Assembly (NCBI GenBank): GCA_037176885.1
Contig: JAWWNJ010000014.1
Span: 868,001-932,000 of the forward strand
DNA: 64,000 nucleotides
Reading direction: 5' to 3'
Source of the DNA: Favolaschia claudopus
Lineage: Eukaryota > Basidiomycota > Agaricomycetes > Agaricales > Mycenaceae
How positions within the stretch are numbered: the stretch's first letter is position 1; each line of letters opens with the position of its first letter. A program made the position numbers and the translations under genes. Positions 56,286 to 64,000 of the stretch are shown in pieces. A model generated the notes under the pieces. That model searched no databases and was not told the origin of the DNA. It saw only the letters and a list, made by a program, of their open reading frames with translations.

Positions 56286-56941
56286 AGCGCCCGCTTCCGA
56301 TGCTCTTTTGTTGCTTCTTTTTTGTGGATGGTAGGATGGATCAAGGCTTTGGCCTTGATGTTTTTTCTCTTCGTCGTTGCTCCCCTTGCCGTCCCGCTCC
56401 CGATCTCATGTCGCCTTCGTCCTCGTCCCCGCCGTCGCCGTGTCATTACTTTGCCTTTGCCTCGGACGACGCGCGACCTCCCTTCTCCCGCCACTCCCCT
56501 GCACGACGCATAATCGAATCGACCTCCCGGACAGAATATCATAATATTCTTCTATTACAGCTTATATTGTCTCTTTCTCTCTGTGGCCGCTACTCGACCT
56601 CAACCACCACTCCGTTTTTGCTCTCTTATCGCCACTCTCGTCTTGCTATCAGTCTACACCCTCGGAAACCACTACCGCACAGTCTATCTATCCATTCTCT
56701 GTTTTGCCAGCTCGCTCCTCCACAACACTGTCAACTACAAAGGATTATGTACCAGCATTTGCGCGGCGAATGCATAAATTGGTGGTTTCTCATGAAAATA
56801 CCACCTCGGGTTCAAAGGTGTAGTGAATGCTTTCGGAACCTTTCTGAGCATCAGAATGCTTCGTTCGACTTTACAGTAATCTAAACTTTTCTGGGCACAC
56901 TATGTAATTGAACAGTGAAAATCCTGAGCTTTCTTTCGGAA
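56286..56941. other. Probable 3' untranslated region and intergenic DNA
   Basis: CT-rich sequence after the RRM gene stop at 56283-56285. No gene is supported. The next feature is on the opposite strand. Confidence 0.4.
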
Positions 56942-57562
56942 TCAGACAAGCTCCACGAGGGCATCGGTTTCGACGAATCGCAGTGTGAGAGAGGTCAGTT
57001 GCGACCAGGGAAGTCTCACTTTGTTAGTGCTGCCGGGAGCTGAGTTGGAGCTGAGCTCGAGGTGATTGCCCATCAGCTCGCTCGAGCTCGGAGTTGGGCC
57101 GAGGCAGCTCGGAGCTGACATCCATAAATGGAAGTTTCCGTCCCACGGTTCCCCGTCTCCTCGTTTTGAGCTGCATTGCACTGTTTTGACCTCGTATGCA
57201 CCTCTAAAATGTGCTACAATTCTCCAATAAGTACAATAAACATATGCACAATAAAAGACTATACAGTTTATGAGTGTGAGTATTGTAGGCACAGCCATTG
57301 AGGACGACCGTCCGCAATCATCTTGGAAAATGTCTGGAATGTCGGAGTACCCCGTGAACTGCAGGCACAGGGTATGTATGAAGAAGCGGCAGACTGTTGG
57401 CACCGAGGGGTCCTTGACGACCAAGGTGAGGCGCTCGAAACGCCCCGAATGCGGAACGAGAGCCGAGATGATGGGTAGCGTTACTCTTGCTGTGTCTACA
57501 GCATGAATAGAAAGTGGGACTGAACATGCTCTTTCCAGCCACTTTTCAATAGGGGCATTCAA
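56942..57562 (-). pseudogene. F-box/LRR protein fragment
   Basis: An open frame of 206 codons without ATG. It starts with EKWLERACSVPLSIH, then LVPHSGRFERLTLVVKDPS, and later RLPWSQLTSLTLRFVETDAL. Both ends resemble the middle part of mushroom F-box proteins (tryptophan-leucine-rich helices before LRRs). The piece in between reads like non-coding sequence or an intron. F-box and C-terminal LRRs are missing, so it is a relic. Confidence 0.45.
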
Positions 57563-58051
57563 AGTACTGTACCTCCCTGTATGGAAGCAACAGCGAGGGA
57601 CCGTGACAAAACGCGTACGATTGCCGCATTTTCAGGCAACCGACCTCAACCGACCCGCCGTGAGCCGTGACCGTTGCCAAAGGAGGCAACCGTCTGGTTG
57701 TGAAGAAGCCATCAAATCGTTGAATTCACTACAATTTCGAGGGATGTCGGCCAATAAGCAGCACAAAAGGTACGCACAGACTCACCTGTGTATGTTCCCA
57801 GGCCAAAAACTTTTTTTTCGTGTTGCGTCACGATTTAAATTGGTCTCGCTCGCTCTGAGAGAGAGAGAGAGAGGTATGGACAGCGAAAAATCAAAATTGT
57901 GCATACTAAACTCGCGAGTTTGAGGCAGGTAATCAAGTCTTTCTCTGTCATTCTGCCTCTGCAACCCCGGACTCCTTCTTCCGGACCCCACAGTGAAAGT
58001 GAAATATCCTAACCAAGAAATCGGCAATGGCCAGGCGACATTGATGCTGCT
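57563..58051. other. No gene recognised
   Basis: Contains GGTCTCGCTCGCTCTGAGAG followed by (AG)n at 57841-57872, repeated at 59113-59148. Nothing else supported. Confidence 0.4.
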
Positions 58052-58785
58052 GCACAGCCACCGGTCCGAGTGATCCGCAATCAAAAGCGCGAAATTGCCG
58101 TGCAAAACACGGAAACCCGATTTTTCGAAGTTTTGCTCCAGTACGTTTGTAGATTACCTTCTTGCAATGCTATTTACACGATCCCAGGATGTCTCAATGA
58201 AAACTGACGTGACAGTATCAATTACCAAATTGGGACTGCGACTTGTCACGAAGTTCGGTCCGCAACCAGTTGCGGCCAACACTTCATGACAAGCCGTAAT
58301 TTTGGTCAAATCCACTCCAGATTGCAGATTCAGAACCGCAGAATGAGGTTTTATTAATAAAATTTTCGTTTCGAGGGGGGTTGTACCGTGGGAAAATAAA
58401 ACGCGAAATTTGGTCGAGGTTCAGAAAAAAAATGGGCTTGGATGCCTCGGAAAGTGTTGTGAGTGGTGTATGGCATTACAAGAAGGTGCAAAAAAACTTC
58501 CTCAAGCTGACATTTGGTGCAAAATGTGGGCTTTTTGTGCTGGAGGAGAAGGTGATTGACATACACAGCCACCGGGTAGAGCCCGGCCCGGGATCAAAAG
58601 CGCGAAATCTGTGTGTGAAAAACATTTTTTGCAGTTTTCAAACTTTTGGTCCAGTAGGTGTCTAGGTACATCTCTTCTGATGCTTTCTGCACAGTTTCAG
58701 GAAAATCCACGTAAAACTGGGGCACTAGTAGCGATTTCCAAATCGGGTAAAAAGTTTGTCACGAATTGTTGGCCGCAACCATACT
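58052..58785. repeat. Diverged direct repeat, about 230 bp
   Basis: 58052-58285 and 58561-58785 share CACAGCCACCGG, ATCAAAAGCGCGAAAT, CAGTTTTCAA/AAGTTTTGCTCCAGTA and TTGTCACGAA. They are old tandem copies of an unidentified element. Confidence 0.6.
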
Positions 58786-59676
58786 AGATCTGTATAAATT
58801 GGCGGAAGGGCTAAACTATGAGCCCGGCAGTGCTCTACAAGAGGGAGGGCCCCGGCAGCCCACCGTGTAGCTAAAAACTAAATAAGCCTAACTAACACAA
58901 ACACGCAAATGGGACAAGTAAGCTGGGGATGGTGGGTGGGACAACAAAAACTAGTATGAGAACGAGGGCAAGGCCACGGAGGTAGATACGAAGCCACGGA
59001 GGCCAAAAGCTGGAGGGGGAGATGGGGGCGAAGGAAGAAAAAATCTCTGAGGCTGACAAAGAGAGAGGGCACGTGCTCACTACCAATTCCGTGGTCTCTC
59101 CAGACCATCCAGGATTGGTCTCGCTCGCTCTGAGAGAGAGAGAGAGAGGTACTAGATCTGTATAAATTGGCGGAAGGGCTAAACTATGAGCTCCGCAGTG
59201 CTCCTATGTACAAGAGGGAGGGCCTCGGCAGCCCAATGAAGCGAGTGCAATTGACCAGCCGAAAGGCGGGGGAGATACTTGCACGGACGCCAAAGGCCCT
59301 CCACAGAAAGCCGGGTGGTAGACCGCCAGATCGAAAGACGAGAGTGACGGCGAAGGGCGGGAACATTGTGGCCAGAGAGTCGAAAAGAAGGAGAGGGGGA
59401 TGACGGCCCGTTCCACAAGCTTCACATACCTCTGGAGCTTGTGGAGGGTTGCAAGTGGAACGGGCACGGAGCAGCCCACTTGAACTGGGGGCTGCAGAAG
59501 TCCGCAAGGAGCCAGCGGATGAGAGAAGTGCCTCCGAACCCCGCGAGGTCCTCAGGCCCGTCGAACTAGAGCTGTGTACAATGCGAAACAACAAAAACTA
59601 GTATGAGAACGAGGGCAAGGCCACGGAGGTAGATACGAAGCCACGGAGGCCAAAAGCTGGAGGGGGAGATGGGGGC
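58785..59676 (+). repeat. Local segmental duplication
   Basis: 58785-58868 matches 59151-59236 (ACTAGATCTGTATAAATTGG, GGAAGGGCTAAACTATGAGC). 58938-59030 matches 59582-59675 (CAACAAAAACTAGTATGAGA, AGGCCACGGAGGTAGATACG). The second copy holds about 345 bp extra between the blocks. The dispersed repeat copy 3 starts at its end. Confidence 0.85.
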
Positions 59677-59808
59677 AACCCCGCCATTCCAAGGGTGATG
59701 GCAAATCGGTCGCCAGACCGATTAAAGCCGATGGCCCCGGCCAGTAAAACCCTCGGCAATCTGAGGCTATTTCCGGCGAATTAAAGCCCTCGAAATGACC
59801 GATTTTTC
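59674..59808 (+). repeat. Dispersed repeat, copy 3 of 3
   Basis: 135 bp, the same as copy 2 except for one substitution (GGCGAATTAAAGCCC for GGCGAAATAAAGCCC) and the last base. It abuts the duplicated block ending GGAGATGGGGGC. Confidence 0.9.
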
Positions 59809-60061
59809 GAGTCTTGGCAAGAGCCTAAGAGGCCTCAGATCACTGGATCTGACCCACCATCAACAGCACGTGCACAACTGATAGGCGACTAGTTCCCCTT
59901 TGGGCGGCGATGACGAGGCAAACGTGGAAAGACTGTAATCCGTGTATATAGCGGTAGAGTACATTATCAGGCAGTAGCATATACTAAAGTAGAATATACG
60001 AGAATATCAAGTTATACGTCTTTTTTTCGTGGCCGGGCTGTCATTTGGGTCACGATTCTCT

Positions 60062-61045
60062 TTATCCGGTGATGTTGCCGACCGTTTTCTCGGCGTAGAG
60101 CGAGTGGGAAGAGTCAACGGAGTAGAAGGCTTTGGCGGTGGGGGCCAGGCAGCCGAGATGTGACGGTATCTTGAGTTCCAACAGTTCCTCGCGTGAAATC
60201 TGGAGTTCCGGGAGAAATGTTACCGGGATGAGTCTCTGCCAATCCGGGTGCCGTTCCGCCAAATGCTGCTTGTAGTTATACTCGGCATTACCAAAAGTGA
60301 CCGAATGTAGAAATGCCTTGCTTGCGACCAGCTAATACAGTTAGCAGTTGGTTCAACTGGTGGGAGAGAGGGGGGATGATCTTATGCTACTGCACATAAC
60401 ATGCACCGAAGTGATTGGGCTTTCCCTGTGCTGATTTTCTATGTTTGTTTATTTATGTGCCAAATCAACAATTTCTTGCTCTGTTTTAGTACCCTCATTC
60501 AAGGATGAGGATAGCCCAGCACACACTGAGTTCTCAGGTACAATGTCATGAGATAGTAGACCTATTTCTGAGGTACTCACCCACCTGAAACTTTGGTGAC
60601 TGCGTTCCCAAAAAGGCAAACACTGCCAAATTAATGGTATTTTGAAGATTAATTTATTCACCCACTGTGTGATAGCTTACCCCAAGTTTATATGATGAAG
60701 GTTGTAGCAAACACGCTGTAAATGGACCCTTGATTGCTCAAAATTTCTTGACCATCGTAATTTCTGGGAAAAACCCCCGAATTCGGTTACTTTTGGTAAC
60801 TGCGAGTACTTCCAGTGGGTCTCATTGCAGCCTACCATCACACATGCAATTGGAACATTGGTGCACGGGCGCGTAGATAAGAATTTCTTGGCGGTGGAGA
60901 TCATGAACGGGTATGTCGATGGGCACTGTGAATCGAGCTTCTTTGCCTTGATAGATGGTAGACACGTTCCTCCGCACATACCACAGGGATAAGATTGTGA
61001 TACCTTGAAGACGATCAGACATGAGAGCAAAGAACAAATCGACAT
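60062..61045 (-). pseudogene. Zinc-finger-like ORF split by a transposon
   Basis: Before insertion the frame ran 61045..60807 joined to 60278..60062, 151 codons. Cysteine/histidine motifs: YPCGMCGGTC, SQCPSTY, PCTNVPIACVMVGCNETHWK, then YNYKQHLAERHPDW. The pattern C..C...C...C......W.YN...H....H resembles a cysteine-rich region with a final C2H2-like finger seen in repeat-associated mushroom proteins (from memory). The element at 60281-60806 sits exactly after the codon for lysine in THWK and duplicates TA. Upstream coding parts around 61050-61300 are unclear, so the true start may lie further upstream. Confidence 0.65.
60281..60806 (-). mobile_element. 526-bp mariner-like MITE inside an ORF
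   Basis: TIR CTCGGCATTACCAAAAGTGA at one end, CTCGCAGTTACCAAAAGTAA at the other; TA borders at 60279-60280 and 60807-60808. It is the inverted shorter relative of 52696-53919 and lacks the 679-bp inner insertion. Confidence 0.9.
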
Positions 61046-61313
61046 AGATGCGCACCGGAGTTTTCACTGAGCTATCCTCCACGCCGGAGAACACTTCGCA
61101 AGCTTTATCGTGTTCGAGGGGGGTTTTAATGAGCGGGAATTGGATATATCCTTCTTGGTCAAAGCAATTGGAGGTCCTAAACTCCTATACGCATTACAGA
61201 AGTCTTTGGGACTAGCTTCTGCTTCAGCTATCAGACTAGGCTCGTAACCAGCCTGCCTACGATTTGCAACGATTTTTATATTCGGGTGCGGCAACGACAG
61301 AAAGACTACTAAG

Positions 61314-61838
61314 TAAGGCTCCAACCTTTTAGTTTTCGTTTGCGCCTGAGGGCAAAACAAACGGAAACGGTAATAAACGTTTGGAAAAACCTTTTTAATC
61401 GTTTTAAACGGATGTTGGGGCGGCCCGGGGCGGCATGGCTCGAATCTTCTCAAACTTGACTGAACGCAAGCTGAAAGGTATAAAATGTGTTGACTGATGT
61501 CTGAGTGACTTACGAAAGGCGTACACTGTTCGCTGGACCATCTCTCACCTTGCCCAGCAGGCATATCAAGATATCACGCCGTCTCGAAGCCGAACATTCT
61601 GCCGCCTCGAGGCATTGACTTGACACTCAGGATCAACAAAGGATCAATACGGGTCAGCTGGCATAGAAACGGCAGCTCACAGGCTGTTCCGCACACTGAT
61701 CTACCTACTAAAAGTAAGTAATCGTTTAATCGTTTATTTTATTTTTGTTTACCGTTTGTCGACCTTGGCAAAACAAACGAAAAAAGAAACGGATATAACC
61801 GTGTAAAACGTTTACACACGGAAACGGTTGGAGCCTTA
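61314..61838. mobile_element. 525-bp MITE with AAACG-rich arms
   Basis: TIR TAAGGCTCCAACC at both ends; CTACTAAG is duplicated at 61306-61313 and 61839-61846. The arms carry repeated AAACG/CGTTT motifs (AACGGTAAAC, AAACGTTT) in both orientations. An 8-bp duplication suggests a hAT or KDZ helper. Confidence 0.82.
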
Positions 61839-62175
61839 CTACTAAGGGTGCTTAACACATCAATGTTCTGCTGGCTGGCAAGTTACCAGGAGTTTAGAAT
61901 TGAACACCTTACTCGGCATTACCTAGTCTCACCAAGTCAGACTCTACAAGATTTATGATAGTCGATGAATCTATTATATGGAGTACGAACTTGATGGCGC
62001 CTGTCATCCAAGACCTCGGATTCTGTGACACACGTGTCAGTTCACACGGTCGGATCAGGAAATGACACGTCGTTCGGAAAACTTGGCGGTCCAACTTGAG
62101 CCCAATATGCAGCTTGTTGGCTGTATGGAGGGCTTGAAACCCCTTATTTACACTTGCCGGGGCTGATATTAGAGA

Positions 62176-62310
62176 GTTTGTGCGAGCGACCCAGGTCGCT
62201 TTTTGACCGCTCAGATCTCCGCAACAACAGATACCAGGTGTGAGCTCTAAGCGACCTAGGACAATATTGCCCTAGGACATTCCTAGGTCGCTGAGACTTC
62301 ACACCTGACA
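62176..62310 (-). mobile_element. Relative of the intronic MITE at 50998
   Basis: Reverse-oriented copy, about 135 bp, starting GTTTGTGCGAGCGACCCAGG. The far end after CACACCTGA differs, so it is truncated or diverged. Confidence 0.75.
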
Positions 62311-62535
62311 CTCCTCGTTGTGAGGCCTTGTCAACGGTTCGCATAGAGCAGGACATCGCCCTTCAGATGAGATCTTGCCCTTTGGGGGTCCGGATAAGAT
62401 GTCCCAAAATCTGGAAGCTCATAGGTGATTGCCAGGGGTCCTCAGGCTACAGCTTTCCCAAATGCCTCAAATTGTTCTCCCCGGCCGGTTTCGACCCCTC
62501 TCCACGCAACACACTACCCGGCCCAAACAACTCCT

Positions 62536-63422
62536 TCAATGATGCGACTTGGATGCGACGTAGCCTGCGGTCGGGGCCGTATTGGGCACCTCCCGCCCCA
62601 TCCACCCCCCTTGCCCCCCTGGGTGAATGGGCGACGGCGACGACGGCGGTGGTGGAGAGGGACGGAAAAAGGCAGGGTGACCGTGTGCTAGCCCGCCAAC
62701 CGTCGCTAGCGTGAGTTCTCGCGCGACGTCGAGCTCGCGTGCGGGGTCGCGCGGATGGCAAGCGAGTGGCCGAGATGACGGCAAACCAGGGGAAGCGGTT
62801 GATGCGAGCGAGATTGGCCTTCTGCAATGCGAAAGATTTGGTTGAATATGAGTTTCTATGTCATTATGTCTGATACTGCGGCGTCCAGCTTTATAGTTGC
62901 CACGGTCTTGGTGATAACTCGAACGCCATCCACTTTTCTTTCTTCTCGACGCGTAGTAATCAAGGGAGCCTTTGTCGCCTTTGTTATCGCATGCTTTGCG
63001 ACCCAGACTAGAAGCATAGAAGTCTAGGCAGCCTTGGGCGGAGAGGGATTGCGGACGACGGATGTGGTGGAATGCGCCACCTTGGGCCCGCCGGCGCACT
63101 GGATCCTTTGTTCGCGTCGGGTGCATAATCGGAGATTCGGAAGCCTACTTATTGCTAGCGAAGCCAAAGCGAATCTACCCTTCACGTTAATGGCTGAGGG
63201 CTGAGCTATGTAGGCTGCAAACGAGGACAAAGAGGTCGCATGGTCACCTTGTCTTTCGAGTTTACCACACGCCTCAGACGCCGAGCCCACCAGCATCTCG
63301 GATACTTGGAACAGTAACGCGAATACCCGCTCGCAGACGATATCTATATTACAATTGAGGACCCCCGGTCCCTGCCAGACAAACCAGCTTTGTCGGTTAA
63401 CCGTCCGATCAGCTGGGTGCAC
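62536..63422 (-). other. Possible minus-strand gene fragments
   Basis: Two frames are open: 63422-63024 (132 codons, ATG or near-ATG start, with KLERQGDHATSLSSFAAY and basic C terminus) and 63126-62536 (196 codons, Arg/Ser/Pro-rich). They overlap in different frames and could be exons of one gene or chance frames in GC-rich DNA. No domain is recognised. Confidence 0.2.
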
Positions 63423-64000
63423 TTAACGCACATAACACACAGCCACTCGGAGCGCAGTAATCCGAGGCAGTAGATTTTGCATTTCTCGACAACCTCAAAC
63501 CGTAGAAATATTTGTGAAGTCAGTTTGAATAGCATAGATCATCTTTATTTGAAAAAAACGCGGAATTCTCTTATAATGTGGAAACGTACCAAGACTTGAA
63601 GTTGCCCGCCAAAAAGTTATGTGCACTGATGTGACTGTCACGTCACATTATGTGCATAGTCGCTGCCTTTTTCCTTCGTGCGCGTCGCACACATTGTATT
63701 CAGGCATGATCTTCTTCTGGTGGCTACCTAACTGTGCTCGACACGTTCTGCCACGTCAAAACACGGAAAAAACACGTCCTATTCCTCAGCAATACCCCGC
63801 AAGTCTCAAACCATTTATGCCACCAACTACTGTCAATCCACCCAAGCGGGGCCGGCTCAAATGCTCAAACGATGGGCTATATCGTCTCAAATGGTTCCCC
63901 TTTGGGTCATCTGTATACTAAGGCCTTGCTGGAGAAGGTACAGGGCACAGGTACGGCATGAATTGTTGGATCAATATTAATTTCTCAGTTGCAGACGATG
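63423..64000. other. No gene recognised
   Basis: A palindromic GTGACTGTCACGTCAC lies near 63632-63647. Nothing further. Confidence 0.35.

Overview
The window looks like a transposon-rich stretch of a filamentous basidiomycete genome, most likely an Agaricomycete. The pointers are spliced genes with introns of about 44-60 bp ending in YAG, F-box and leucine-rich genes of the kind expanded in mushrooms, and the combination of Ty1/copia, Ty3/gypsy, DIRS-like tyrosine-recombinase, Helitron, KDZ-associated and many TIR elements. Nothing bacterial (operons, ribosome binding sites, CRISPR) is present. All protein-family assignments come from reading the sequence; no searches were run.

Layout. 1-5.4 kb: TIR elements (780-1559, 2469-2819, 5063-5374) and one weak hypothetical ORF. 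5.4-11 kb: a complete Ty1/copia retrotransposon with matching 308-bp LTRs, a 5-bp TSD, a half-tRNA-type primer site and one uninterrupted gag-pol ORF. 11.4-13.2 kb: a hAT-like element (8-bp TSD) carrying exon-like cargo. 13.6-16.6 kb: relics of repeat-associated proteins and a truncated F-box-like gene whose 5' end abuts a 132-bp dispersed repeat. 17-25 kb: MITEs, a detached Helitron/Pif1 helicase relic split from its surroundings by a mariner-like MITE, and a coiled-coil ORF. 26-27.9 kb: a six-exon kinase-like gene with a clean splice model. 28-33.1 kb: a non-LTR reverse transcriptase relic and a degraded Helitron Rep protein. 34.5-37 kb: a twelve-exon minus-strand gene of unknown function with one in-frame stop. 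37.4-45 kb: a MITE, a gypsy relic, a KDZ-type cysteine-cluster relic and two overlapping deletion derivatives of a DIRS-like element, one with a complete tyrosine recombinase. 45.7-47.4 kb: an intact two-exon F-box gene. 47.5-50.3 kb: a 1.6-kb TIR element, a second copy of the dispersed repeat and three almost identical 166-bp MITEs in a row. 50.5-56.3 kb: a NAM8/Csx1-type RNA-binding protein gene broken up by at least six insertions, three nested inside one another. 57-64 kb: an F-box relic, local duplications, a third repeat copy, a zinc-finger-like ORF cut cleanly by a TA-flanked element, and further MITEs.

The elements date each other. Duplicated target sites, an empty-site copy and nested positions give a relative order of insertions. 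The best candidates for working host genes are the kinase-like gene (26051-27846) and the F-box gene (45722-47352). The best candidate for a still active element is the copia element.
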